A DNA stretch of 64,000 nucleotides, taken from positions 1-64,000 of the forward strand of contig VENG01000037.1 in NCBI GenBank assembly GCA_009711705.1. Direction: 5' to 3'. Source of the DNA: Bacillota bacterium (GTDB taxonomy: Bacteria > Bacillota > Desulfotomaculia > Desulfotomaculales > VENG01). Positions 51,676-60,466 of the stretch are shown here, piece after piece. Every line of letters starts with the position of its first letter. The stretch's first letter is position 1. The notes below the pieces were generated by a model that was not told the origin of the DNA, did no database searches, and saw only the letters and a program-made list of their open reading frames with translations. The translations under genes and the position numbers were made by a program.

Positions 51676-52713
51676 CTACTCTATAAATGATACTCCGCAT
51701 GAATTGGTTACTCTGCCTATGCAGTGCGCATGTTCACTACCCAGATACTTCAGTATTTGATCCTTTTGCGATGGTGGAACTACTGCCACCATACCTATCC
51801 CCATGTTAAAAGTGCGCAGCATTTCATATTCTTGGGTGCCGGCAACTTCTTTAATTAAGTCAAAAACAGGGGGTACAGGCCAGCTTCCTTTTTGTATCTG
51901 GACGCCCAGTCCGGCAGGCATCATGCGTGGAATGTTTTCCACCAAGCCTCCCCCCGTGATATGGGCTAAACCCTTTATAGTAAAGGGATCAAGTAGCGAG
52001 CGTACAGTTTGCACATAGATACGGGTAGGCTCTAATAGTTCCTCTCCCACTGTTTTTCCTAACGCATCAATATAAGTATCCATTTTGTATTCTGCGCGTT
52101 CCAGTAAAGCCTTACGGGCTAGTGAGTAACCATTACTGTGTAAACCGGAAGAAGATAGGCCTATTAGTGTATCCCCTGGCTGAATACTGGAGCCGTCTAT
52201 GATACTATCTTTATTTACCACTCCCACGACGAAACCGGCAATATCATATTCTTCTTCGCCGTAAAACCCTGGCATTTCAGCCGTCTCTCCGCCTATGAGA
52301 GCACATCCGGCCTGGCGGCAACCTTCTGCCACACCGGAAACTATAGAAGCCACCTTTTCCGGTACCAATTTTCCCACCGCAAGGTAATCCAGGAAAAACA
52401 AGGGCTCTGCGCCTTGTACCAGTATGTCATTAGCGCACATGGCCACGGTGTCGATGCCAATAGTATCATGTTTGCCCATTAACATGGCGATCTTTAACTT
52501 TGTGCCTACTCCATCGGTTCCGGATACCAGTACTGGCTGAGTATACCGGGAAGTATCAAGGGAAAACAGGCCGCCGAATCCACCAATGTCAGTAAGAACC
52601 TCAGAGCGGAAAGTGCTTTTTACCGCATTGCGCATTAAAGAAACCGCTTTATTACCGGCATCGATGTCAACTCCCGCATCCGCGTACGTGAGCGGGAAGC
52701 GTTCCTCCTTCAT
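51676..52713 (-). CDS. purM: Phosphoribosylformylglycinamidine cyclo-ligase
   Basis: 345 residues, PurM/SelD fold. It makes aminoimidazole ribotide from FGAM. LTYADAGVDIDAGNKAV, ISGTDGVGTKLKIA-type (VSGTDGVGTKLKIA) and GGETAEMPGFY are visible. The ATG at 52713 follows GGGGAGG at good spacing; a longer frame starts five codons earlier without support. Confidence 0.96.
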   Translation of the reverse strand: MKEERFPLTYADAGVDIDAGNKAVSLMRNAVKSTFRSEVLTDIGGFGGLFSLDTSRYTQPVLVSGTDGVGTKLKIAMLMGKHDTIGIDTVAMCANDILVQGAEPLFFLDYLAVGKLVPEKVASIVSGVAEGCRQAGCALIGGETAEMPGFYGEEEYDIAGFVVGVVNKDSIIDGSSIQPGDTLIGLSSSGLHSNGYSLARKALLERAEYKMDTYIDALGKTVGEELLEPTRIYVQTVRSLLDPFTIKGLAHITGGGLVENIPRMMPAGLGVQIQKGSWPVPPVFDLIKEVAGTQEYEMLRTFNMGIGMVAVVPPSQKDQILKYLGSEHAHCIGRVTNSCGVSFIE

Positions 52714-52782
52714 GGAATTCCTCCCCAAAGGGTATTTTTACAATGTTAAAATAGTGCATTACTCTTGTCCTTCAAGGGCCAT

Positions 52783-54201
52783 CTACTCTAAGCTGTATTT
52801 ACCGGTGTCTTTAGGCTTTACTACTTCTACTGGGTAGATACCGCTGAAACATGCGGTGCAAAAGTTATCCCGGTACTCATCAAAGATGTCCAATAGACCC
52901 TCCAGGCTTAAGTAATGCAAAGAATCAGCGCCAATGGATTGGCGAATTTCATCAAGCTGCATATTGGCGGCAATAAGTTCCTTTTCGTCGGAAGTATCAA
53001 TCCCGTAGTAACAGGAACGAATCACCGGGGGTGAGCTAAGACACATGTGTACTTCTTTAACGCCGCAGTCACGCAGCATAGCAACCAGCTTGCCGCTGGT
53101 TGTCCCTCTCACAATGGAATCATCTACCATAACTACCCTCTTGCCTTCCAATACTTCTCTTACCGGGTTAAGCTTAAGTCGCACGGCAAGATCACGCATA
53201 TCCTGTGAAGGCTGGATGAAGGTGCGTCCAATATACCGGTTTTTCATGAGGCCTTCCTCAAAGGGAATGTCTGTTGCTTCTGCATATCCCCGGGCTGAAG
53301 CTGTCCCGGAGTCTGGAACGGGAATAACCAGGTCGGCATCCACGGGAAATTCCGCAGCCAATTGATGTCCCAATTTCCTGCGCACCCTGTTTACGTTATA
53401 ATTGTCTATTGTACTGTCCGGCCTGGCAACATAAATATATTCAAAAATACAGTGTGCCCTGCATTTGGCGGGAAGTACATGCACCGATTCTAAGCCATTA
53501 CTGTCGATTGTTACTATTTCTCCTGGCTCAACATCCCTCAAGAATTTGGCACCGACTGCATCCAGTGCACATGATTCTGAAGCAACAACGTACCCGTTTT
53601 CCAGTGACCCGATGCACAAAGGCCTAAAACCATAAGGATCCCTGACGGCAATAAGTTTGTCTTCGGTTAAGAGAACCAGCGAATAAGCACCTTTAATATC
53701 AATCATACATTTCATTACGGCTTCTTCTAAAGTGCTTTGGCTGTAGCGGGCAATTAAGTTTACTATGACTTCACTGTCGGTGGATGACTGAAATATGGAG
53801 CCTGTAGATAAAAGTTGGGACCGTAGCTCGGTAACATTAGTAAGATTACCATTATGGGCAAGTCCCAATTGTCCACCGGTATATCGAAATACTAAGGGCT
53901 GGGCGTTAAGGGGATGGCTGGAGCCCGTAGTTGAGTAGCGCACGTGGCCAATGGCAAGGTCTCCACGCAGATTGTCTATGGTATCAGCAGAAAAAACCTC
54001 AGGTACTAATCCCATGGCCTTGTAAAGTTGAATACGATCACCGTCAGCCACCGCAATGCCCGCACTTTCCTGGCCGCGGTGCTGTAACGCATACAGTCCG
54101 TAATAGGTAAGGCGAGCCACATTGGTGCCCGGGGCGTATATGCCGAAAACACCGCATTCATCTTTTGGTTTATCTGTTCCGCTTTGATGCCCCAATGTCA
54201 T
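52783..54201 (-). CDS. purF: Amidophosphoribosyltransferase
   Basis: 472 residues, B. subtilis-type PurF. A short propeptide precedes the nucleophile cysteine (KDECGVFGIY). The PRPP-binding loop is VVMVDDSIVRGTTSG. Cysteines in AHCIFEYIYVARPDS and FCTACFSG are placed as the [4Fe-4S] ligands of the oxygen-sensitive class. It commits PRPP to purine synthesis, which fits the PRPP-type switch upstream of the operon. Confidence 0.97.
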   Translation of the reverse strand: MTLGHQSGTDKPKDECGVFGIYAPGTNVARLTYYGLYALQHRGQESAGIAVADGDRIQLYKAMGLVPEVFSADTIDNLRGDLAIGHVRYSTTGSSHPLNAQPLVFRYTGGQLGLAHNGNLTNVTELRSQLLSTGSIFQSSTDSEVIVNLIARYSQSTLEEAVMKCMIDIKGAYSLVLLTEDKLIAVRDPYGFRPLCIGSLENGYVVASESCALDAVGAKFLRDVEPGEIVTIDSNGLESVHVLPAKCRAHCIFEYIYVARPDSTIDNYNVNRVRRKLGHQLAAEFPVDADLVIPVPDSGTASARGYAEATDIPFEEGLMKNRYIGRTFIQPSQDMRDLAVRLKLNPVREVLEGKRVVMVDDSIVRGTTSGKLVAMLRDCGVKEVHMCLSSPPVIRSCYYGIDTSDEKELIAANMQLDEIRQSIGADSLHYLSLEGLLDIFDEYRDNFCTACFSGIYPVEVVKPKDTGKYSLE

Positions 54202-54225
54202 GTTACTCCCCCCTCAGGGTTTAGG

Positions 54226-54936
54226 TTATTTGATGCCGGTAAGCCTGCGCTTGATCTCCTGATAAGCTTCTTCCACATTGCCAAGGTCTCTGCGAAATCT
54301 ATCTTTGTCTAACTTTTCCTTAGTGGTTTTATCCCAGAAGCGGCAGGTGTCTGGCGAAATCTCATCACCTAAAAGGACGTTACCTTGAAAACGGCCGAAT
54401 TCAAGTTTAAAGTCAACCAGGTCTAAATTCTTTGTTTCCAAGTGATCTGTCAAAACTTCATTAACCTTCAATGCAATACGTTTGATATACTGCATCTCCG
54501 CCGGAGCGGCAAGACCGGCCGCTTTAATATGGTCGTCATTAATTAAGGGATCTCCTAAATCATCGCTTTTATAATAGTATTCTACTACGGGAGAGGCGAG
54601 GGAAGTTCCTTCTTCCATGCCCAGGCGTTTAGCCAGGCTCCCGGCAGCTATGTTGCGCACAACAACTTCGACTAAGATTATTTCCAGTGGCTTTACCAGC
54701 ATCTCATTATCGCTGAGATGTTTAACAAAATGAGTCTGTATCCCTTTTTGTTCTAAGAGCTCAAAGAAGTACGCAGAAATTTGATTGTTGAGGTCACCTT
54801 TTCCTGCTATGGTACCTTTTTTGACTCCGTTAAAGGCGGTGGCATCATCTTTGTACTCAACCCATAAAACATCGGGCCGGTCAGTCTTGTAAATTCTTTT
54901 GGCCTTGCCCTCATAGAGAAGTTCTGTTTTCTCCAC
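54226..54936 (-). CDS. purC: SAICAR synthase
   Basis: About 236 residues. It condenses CAIR with aspartate. LYEGKAKRIYKTDRPD and EFGRFQGNVLLGDEISPDTCR are family signatures. I chose the GTG at 54936 because AAAGGAGGG precedes it; a 22-codon longer frame would overlap purB. It lies 13 bp behind purB. Confidence 0.96.
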   Translation of the reverse strand: MEKTELLYEGKAKRIYKTDRPDVLWVEYKDDATAFNGVKKGTIAGKGDLNNQISAYFFELLEQKGIQTHFVKHLSDNEMLVKPLEIILVEVVVRNIAAGSLAKRLGMEEGTSLASPVVEYYYKSDDLGDPLINDDHIKAAGLAAPAEMQYIKRIALKVNEVLTDHLETKNLDLVDFKLEFGRFQGNVLLGDEISPDTCRFWDKTTKEKLDKDRFRRDLGNVEEAYQEIKRRLTGIK

Positions 54937-54949
54937 TGGACGCCCTCCT

Positions 54950-56245
54950 TTAAAGCCCGAAGCGGGCATATATTTGATCAATATGTCGCAAGTGATGCTC
55001 ATAGTTGAACAGTTCGTCCATTTCGGATGCTGTCAATAAATCTGCTACGTCAGAATCATTTTCCAGTAGAGTACGGAATTGCTCGCCCGTTCTCCAGCAT
55101 TCCATGGCATTTCTTTGCACTAATTCATAAGCTGTTTCCCGGCTTTCAACCTTTTCCAGTAGGGCTAAAAGTACTCGCTGTGAATAAATAAGTCCCTTTG
55201 TGCGCTGCATATTATGTTTCATCTTTTCGGGGTAAACTAAAAGGTTTTCTACTATCTGTATAAATTTGTATAACATATAGTCAAGGGTAATGGTGCTGTC
55301 CGGGATGACTACTCTTTCTACTGAAGAGTGTGAAATATCACGCTCATGCCAGAGCGCTACATTTTCCAAGGCCACCAAGGAATTTGCCCTCAGTATCCTG
55401 GCCAGACCGCTAATGCGTTCCACAGTAATGGGATTTCTCTTATGGGGCATGGCCGAAGAGCCCTTTTGTCCCTTGGCAAAATATTCTTCAGCCTCTCGAA
55501 TATCTGTGCGCTGAAGGTTCCTTACTTCAGTAGCGAATTTCTCCAGGGAACTTCCGATCACGGCCAGGGTAGACATGTATTCTGCGTGCCTGTCCCGCTG
55601 CAGTACTTGAGTGGAAATAGGTGAGGGTGTTAATCCCATGCGCTCACTTACATGTGCTTCCACCTTGGGGTCAATGTTGGCGTAACTACCCACGGCACCG
55701 GAAATTTTCCCTACACTAATGGTTTCGATAGCCTGCTCCAGACGCTTTATGTTGCGCTGCGTTTCTGCCGCCCAAAGCAGCATTTTTAGTCCAAAGGTCA
55801 TGGGTTCGGCATGAATACCATGCGTTCGCCCGATCATAACTGTTTCTTTATGATCCTTTGCCTTTTGCAAAAGCACCTTGTGCAGTTGCTTCAGACGGAC
55901 TAAAACCTGCTCAGCTGCCTCTTTCATTAAAGCGGCCATGGCTGTGTCCACTACATCGGAAGATGTAAGTCCCATGTGGATGTATTTTTTTGCAGGCTCG
56001 CCCACGTATTCGCCGACACAGGTTAAGAATGCAATCACGTCGTGATTAGTCACGGCTTCAATCTCGTCAATACGGTTTACATCGAAGTGGGCCTTTTCCT
56101 TGATCACTTGTAGATGGTCCTCGGGCATAAGGCCCATTTCACACATTGCTTCGCAGGCGAAGATTTCTACCTCTAACCATTTGCGAAACTTGTTTTCCTG
56201 GGACCATATACTTTTCATTTCCGGTAAAGTGTAACGCTCAATCAT
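54950..56245 (-). CDS. purB: Adenylosuccinate lyase
   Basis: 431 residues, fumarase/aspartase superfamily. It cleaves SAICAR and adenylosuccinate. The signature GSSAMPHKRNPITVE is clear, with TSSDVVDTA and GRTHGIHAEP. Start is ATG; purE ends 15 bp upstream. Confidence 0.97.
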   Translation of the reverse strand: MIERYTLPEMKSIWSQENKFRKWLEVEIFACEAMCEMGLMPEDHLQVIKEKAHFDVNRIDEIEAVTNHDVIAFLTCVGEYVGEPAKKYIHMGLTSSDVVDTAMAALMKEAAEQVLVRLKQLHKVLLQKAKDHKETVMIGRTHGIHAEPMTFGLKMLLWAAETQRNIKRLEQAIETISVGKISGAVGSYANIDPKVEAHVSERMGLTPSPISTQVLQRDRHAEYMSTLAVIGSSLEKFATEVRNLQRTDIREAEEYFAKGQKGSSAMPHKRNPITVERISGLARILRANSLVALENVALWHERDISHSSVERVVIPDSTITLDYMLYKFIQIVENLLVYPEKMKHNMQRTKGLIYSQRVLLALLEKVESRETAYELVQRNAMECWRTGEQFRTLLENDSDVADLLTASEMDELFNYEHHLRHIDQIYARFGL

Positions 56246-56260
56246 GGAAAAAATAACCTC

Positions 56261-56785
56261 CTATTCGCCTTTTTCACTTAAGTATTTTTCTATGCCTAAA
56301 GATTGCAGACGATCATCTTTTTTCTTTACCTGAGCCGCAAGTTTTTGCTTATAATCTACAATTCTATTTTGTACTTCCGGACTGGCCGTACCAAGGATTT
56401 GGACAGCCAGTAAAGCTGCATTTTTAGCACCGTTAATACCTACCGTGGCTACCGGTATTCCCGGGGGCATCTGGACTGTGGAATAGAGTGCATCCATACC
56501 TTCTAACGCCCCGGAACGAATAGGAACTCCTATTACCGGCAGGGGGGTATGGGCGGCAATAACACCGGCCAAGTGAGCCGCCTGCCCGGCACCGGCGATA
56601 ATAACGGACATACCGCGTGTGGCAGCGGTTCGAGCGTATTCAGCCGCCTGGTCAGGAGTCCTGTGCGCCGACATTATTTTTGTCTCATAAGATATTGTAA
56701 ACTCTTCCAGCAATGCCGCAGCACCGGCCATAACCGGCAGGTCGCTGTCGCTTCCCATTAATATTCCCACCAGTGGATTTTCCAT
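56261..56785 (-). CDS. purE: N5-CAIR mutase (PurE)
   Basis: 174 residues. GSDSDLPVM and KIMSAHRTPDQ bind the substrate. IIAGAGQAAHLAGVIAAHT and STVQMPPGIPV look like the bacterial class I enzyme, which needs PurK. No purK is in the operon or window. It is the first gene behind the riboswitch terminator, with AAGGAGAG before its ATG. Confidence 0.95.
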   Translation of the reverse strand: MENPLVGILMGSDSDLPVMAGAAALLEEFTISYETKIMSAHRTPDQAAEYARTAATRGMSVIIAGAGQAAHLAGVIAAHTPLPVIGVPIRSGALEGMDALYSTVQMPPGIPVATVGINGAKNAALLAVQILGTASPEVQNRIVDYKQKLAAQVKKKDDRLQSLGIEKYLSEKGE

Positions 56786-56815
56786 ATTAAACTCTCCTTG
56801 CTTTCAATTTAGTAC

Positions 56816-56881
56816 AAAAAAATATAAAAATGCCCAAGCAGGAAGGTTTCACTAAAATTGAGTGAACCTCCCCGCCTGGGC
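56816..56881 (-). terminator. Expression-platform terminator of the purine riboswitch
   Basis: A long stem: 56861-56881 pairs with 56832-56853, followed on the minus strand by ATTTTTATATTTTTTT. The 5' arm reuses GCCCAGGCGGGGAGG, the 3' end of the aptamer, so ligand binding would block the hairpin and turn the operon on. Confidence 0.9.
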
Positions 56882-57000
56882 TTTTATCCCGACGGTGTAG
56901 CCTGTACCCAAAATTAAGGTACGGGCCTGTACCGCTTGGACCGAACCGTCCTTAGTAGGACGTGGAACCCTAGGTACACTTCTTCTCAGGTTACAGGCTT
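56867..57000 (-). ncRNA. ykkC-class riboswitch, probable PRPP sensor (subtype 2b)
   Basis: On the minus strand the ykkC core is visible: P1 AGCCTGTA pairing with TACAGGCT, then CTAGGGTTCC (56964-56973), GGTCC (56938-56942), ACACCGTCGGGATAAAAGCCC ending in GGCGGGGAGG. Subtype 2b members lie upstream of purine genes and sense PRPP; subtype 1 senses guanidine and 2a ppGpp. The purine context decides for PRPP here. No guanine aptamer was found in tandem with it. Confidence 0.85.
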
Positions 57001-57032
57001 TTTAATTTTGCATACTTCACCATAATAAATTT

Positions 57033-57061
57033 ATTCTAGCAGAGTTTAACCATAGGGTCAA
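57033..57061 (-). promoter_or_regulatory. Sigma-A promoter of the purine operon
   Basis: On the minus strand TTGACC (57056-57061) and TAGAAT (57033-57038) with a 17-base spacer, about 30 bp ahead of the aptamer and 20 bp behind the guaA stop codon. Confidence 0.8.
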
Positions 57062-57081
57062 CCTATTACTCCCATTCTCCT

Positions 57082-58623
57082 TTACTCCCATTCAATGGTA
57101 GAAGGAGGCTTGGAGGTAATGTCATAAACAATACGGTTAACTTCCTGCAATTCATTTACTATTCTATTTGATATTATTTCCAATACTTCATATGGAATTC
57201 GTACCCAATCAGCAGTCATGCCATCCTTACTTTCTACCGCCCTGATGGCAATGGTATGAGCGTAGGTTCTTTCGTCTCCCATCACTCCCACGCTTTTCAG
57301 GTTTGGTAACACTGCAAAGGACTGCCATATTTCTCTGTATAAGCCGGCTTTCTTTATTTCTTCCGTTACAATGGCATCAGCTTCTCTAAGGATTTCAAGG
57401 TTTTCACCGGTTATTTCGCCTAGTATTCTAATGGCTAGGCCAGGCCCGGGAAATGGCTGGCGCCACACAATCTCATCCGGGAGGCCCAACTCTGACCCCA
57501 CTCTTCGCACCTCGTCTTTAAACAGCCAGCGCAGGGGCTCAACTAACTGTAGTCTCATGTCTTCCGGCAAACCGCCCACATTGTGATGTGATTTGATCAC
57601 TGAGGCTGTAGCAGTACCGCTTTCCACTACGTCCGGGTACAGTGTGCCTTGAACAAGGAAGTCTATCGTTCCCAGTTTTCCCGCTTCCTCCTCAAAGACC
57701 TTGATAAACTCATTACCAATAATTTTTCTTTTTTGTTCGGGGTCCGTGATGCCGGAGAGTTTACTGAGGAATCGTTCCCGCGCATCAACATGGATAAGAT
57801 TTATCTTAAATACATCTCTAAAAGTTCTTATTACTTTTTCCCCTTCACCCTTGCGCAACAGCCCGTGGTCAACAAAAATGCAAGTAAGCTGCTCCCCAAT
57901 AGCTTTATGAACGAGGGCCGCGGCAACAGAGGAATCAACCCCGCCGCTTAAAGCGCAAATAACTTGACCTTGTCCCACTTGTTTTGTTACTTCGTCTTCT
58001 GCATGCTCAATAAAAGATCCTGTGGTCCAAGAGGCGCCGCATCCGCAAACGTCATACAGAAAATATTTTAAAAGATCCTGCCCCTTGGGCGTGTGGATTA
58101 CTTCCGGGTGAAACTGAACTGCATAAAGGCCCCGGGATGCATCTGCCATAGCGGCAACCGGTGCCTGCTCAGTCCTGGCTATTATTTCAAACCCGGGCGG
58201 GGGTGCATCTACCCTGTCCCCGTGGCTCATCCAACACTGCTCGTACTCTTCCATGCAGCATAAAAGACCTTCCCTGTTTACTACCTCCAGGCGGGTTTTA
58301 CCGTACTCCCTGCGAGCTGAGGCAGAAGTTACACCTTCCAATTGGTGACTCATCAATTGCATACCGTAACATATACCTAAGATAGGTATCCCCATTTTGT
58401 AAATTGCCGGATCCACTGTGGGAACACCGGGCTGGTAAACACTGGATGGTCCGCCGGAAAAAATAATGCCCCGCGGCCTTTTACTTGCAAGGTCTGCCAG
58501 CGGAGTATTATAAGGGAGCATCTCGCAAAATACATTACATTCTCTTATCCGGCGAGCAATGAGGTGGCTGTACTGCCCGCCAAAATCCAGCACTATTATA
58601 AGTTCCTGTTCCGGAACGGACAT
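57082..58623 (-). CDS. guaA: GMP synthase (glutamine-hydrolysing)
   Basis: 513 residues. The N-terminal amidotransferase has cysteine in ILGICYGMQLMSHQ and FHPEVIHTP; the ATP-pyrophosphatase loop is ALSGGVDSSVAAAL; the C-terminal dimerisation domain ends STIEWE. It converts XMP to GMP. It overlaps the hpt stop by one base. The purine promoter lies behind it, so it is transcribed with hpt, not with purE-D. Confidence 0.97.
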   Translation of the reverse strand: MSVPEQELIIVLDFGGQYSHLIARRIRECNVFCEMLPYNTPLADLASKRPRGIIFSGGPSSVYQPGVPTVDPAIYKMGIPILGICYGMQLMSHQLEGVTSASARREYGKTRLEVVNREGLLCCMEEYEQCWMSHGDRVDAPPPGFEIIARTEQAPVAAMADASRGLYAVQFHPEVIHTPKGQDLLKYFLYDVCGCGASWTTGSFIEHAEDEVTKQVGQGQVICALSGGVDSSVAAALVHKAIGEQLTCIFVDHGLLRKGEGEKVIRTFRDVFKINLIHVDARERFLSKLSGITDPEQKRKIIGNEFIKVFEEEAGKLGTIDFLVQGTLYPDVVESGTATASVIKSHHNVGGLPEDMRLQLVEPLRWLFKDEVRRVGSELGLPDEIVWRQPFPGPGLAIRILGEITGENLEILREADAIVTEEIKKAGLYREIWQSFAVLPNLKSVGVMGDERTYAHTIAIRAVESKDGMTADWVRIPYEVLEIISNRIVNELQEVNRIVYDITSKPPSTIEWE

Positions 58624-59174
58624 TATTCTTCCCCCTGTTTTTGGTATATCTCAGGCCTCAGGACAAGTATATCCTTAAGGTTTCTGTATTTCTCATTATA
58701 ATCTAAACCGTAACCAACAACAAATTCGTCAGGAATAGTAAAGCCATTGTAATTTACCGTGACTTCGGCCTGCCGGCGTTCGGGCTTATCCAATAAGGTG
58801 CAGGTTTTCAAGCTGGCAGGCTCCCTGGTTTGAAGATTTTCCAGCAGGTACTTAAGAGTTAGCCCCGTATCTACAATGTCTTCCACTAAAAGAACATGTC
58901 GACCTTCAATACTTTGTTCTAAATCCTTTAAAATCCTTACCACACCCGAAGACTGGCTGGAACTTCCGTAACTGGATACTGCCATAAAATCAAATTCTAC
59001 TGGAATAGTAACTGAACGTACCAAGTCGGCCATAAAAATCATAGCGCCTTTTAAAATACCTACCATTAATAGTTCTTTATTTGCATAATCCGTGGAAATG
59101 GTTTGGCCCAGCTGCAGAACCTTGGCTGTTATTTCTTCTTCGGTAAGCAATATTTTTTCTGCGTCTGATCGCAT
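58623..59174 (-). CDS. hpt: Hypoxanthine phosphoribosyltransferase
   Basis: 183 residues. The PRPP-binding signature is VLLVEDIVDTGLTLKYLL, and EFVVGYGLDYNEKYR holds the base-contact region. It salvages hypoxanthine and guanine with PRPP. It starts with ATG after a G-rich site and is coupled to guaA. Confidence 0.96.
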   Translation of the reverse strand: MRSDAEKILLTEEEITAKVLQLGQTISTDYANKELLMVGILKGAMIFMADLVRSVTIPVEFDFMAVSSYGSSSQSSGVVRILKDLEQSIEGRHVLLVEDIVDTGLTLKYLLENLQTREPASLKTCTLLDKPERRQAEVTVNYNGFTIPDEFVVGYGLDYNEKYRNLKDILVLRPEIYQKQGEE

Positions 59175-59254
59175 TGTAACCCCCCCGGTTTTAGCTAGAG
59201 CTTATCTTAAAAATCTGGATTATTATAACAAGGCGGGAGTTGCATGTCAACAAT

Positions 59255-59968
59255 CTAATCAGGAAGCGTCAATTGGTCCGGCTGGGGTGGAGATATTTTT
59301 ATTTGTTTGTTATAATCCCATAATTCTATGCCAATTTTCATTAAATCTTGTTCCCCTTGAAGTCCTTTAGCCTCTATTATGGCCTTACGTATTAATTTGC
59401 GATTGGGATCAATCCATACCTGGTAGGAAAAGTCGCTGAAACGTGTAAGTAAAAATTGGTTATTAAGGTTAGGTTGTAGTTCCAACAAAGCTAATTTCTC
59501 TTCGCCTAACTTTTTTATCCCCTGGTATGTAATCTCCGGGATATCTTTAAAATTAAAGTTTTCCAAAGGATTTAATTCTACAAATAAATCTGATTCAATC
59601 ATCTTATTTCCCGTCACGGCAAACCATTTTCCGGTAGAGGATTCTTTGAAATACGTTTTATCATCTATACTAATAAGTTCGAATTCCGTGTCCTGCAAGG
59701 TGCCTTGAATGTAGATACGCCCGGGTGTCCTCTTTCCTTTTACCGTTGAAGCCTGGTTTTCTCTGCCTAGTTCAGTATGGATTTGATAACGAAAACTGCT
59801 CGCGCTGATGGTGTTTTCTAAAGAAGAGTAAAAGAGCTCCTCCGGATTAATTTTCGATTGCTGCCAGTATTGGTATCCTTTAACGATGCCGAGAATACTG
59901 ATAATTAGAATTGTAATAAATATTAAACTGACTTTCTTGTTTAAGATAAACCAACGAGTTTTTGGCAC
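59255..59968 (-). CDS. Membrane-anchored hypothetical protein, LolA/LppX-like
   Basis: 237 residues. A positively charged N-terminus is followed by one hydrophobic segment (about 13-32), then an extracytoplasmic beta-rich domain. Features such as SFRYQIHTEL, GTLQDTEFELISIDDKTYFKESSTGKW and SYQVWIDPNRKLIRKAII resemble lipoprotein-carrier-like domains (LolA/LppX fold) but no cysteine lipobox is present. Function unknown. It lies upstream of hpt on the same strand, with about 80 bp between. Confidence 0.65.
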   Translation of the reverse strand: MPKTRWFILNKKVSLIFITILIISILGIVKGYQYWQQSKINPEELFYSSLENTISASSFRYQIHTELGRENQASTVKGKRTPGRIYIQGTLQDTEFELISIDDKTYFKESSTGKWFAVTGNKMIESDLFVELNPLENFNFKDIPEITYQGIKKLGEEKLALLELQPNLNNQFLLTRFSDFSYQVWIDPNRKLIRKAIIEAKGLQGEQDLMKIGIELWDYNKQIKISPPQPDQLTLPD

Positions 59969-60124
59969 GTTTTTTTTTCACCCCTTATCAGCCGGTTAAG
60001 ACATTATACTGCTGCTGGTGCATAAATATGCTTGTTCCATTACGCAGACTGTTAAGGCGTACTAAAATATGATAAAATTAACCTGCTTCTCCGCATTACC
60101 ATTTACATAGGCGAGGTAACGGTG

Positions 60125-60448
60125 ATGAAAATACAAGAAATGCAGCAAGAAGTGCACCAGTGGATTGACCAATTTGAAGAAGGATACTGGCATCCCCTCT
60201 CCATGCTGGCCCGGTTAACAGAGGAAGTGGGTGAACTGGCTCGGGAAGTCAACCACAGATTCGGTGAAAAGCCCAAAAAAGCAGGAGAACCGGAAGGGGA
60301 TTTAGCCCTGGAATTGGCGGATATACTGTTTATAGTCATATGTTACGCCAATTCTCATCATATTGACCTGGAAGAAGCCTTTCGCCGGATGATGCAAAAA
60401 TACAGAGAAAGAGATGCACAGCGTTGGACTAAGAAAAAAGAGTTTTAA
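60125..60448 (+). CDS. MazG-like nucleotide pyrophosphohydrolase
   Basis: 107 residues, one MazG/NTP-PPase all-alpha domain. The metal-binding ExxE...ExxD set is visible in LTEEVGELAREV and LELADILFIVICYAN. Such proteins clean up unusual NTPs. GCGAGG lies 8 bases before the ATG at 60125; a GTG one codon earlier is possible. DUF1015 follows 18 bp later. Confidence 0.88.
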   Translation: MKIQEMQQEVHQWIDQFEEGYWHPLSMLARLTEEVGELAREVNHRFGEKPKKAGEPEGDLALELADILFIVICYANSHHIDLEEAFRRMMQKYRERDAQRWTKKKEF

Positions 60449-60466
60449 AAAGATGGGAGAGATACT

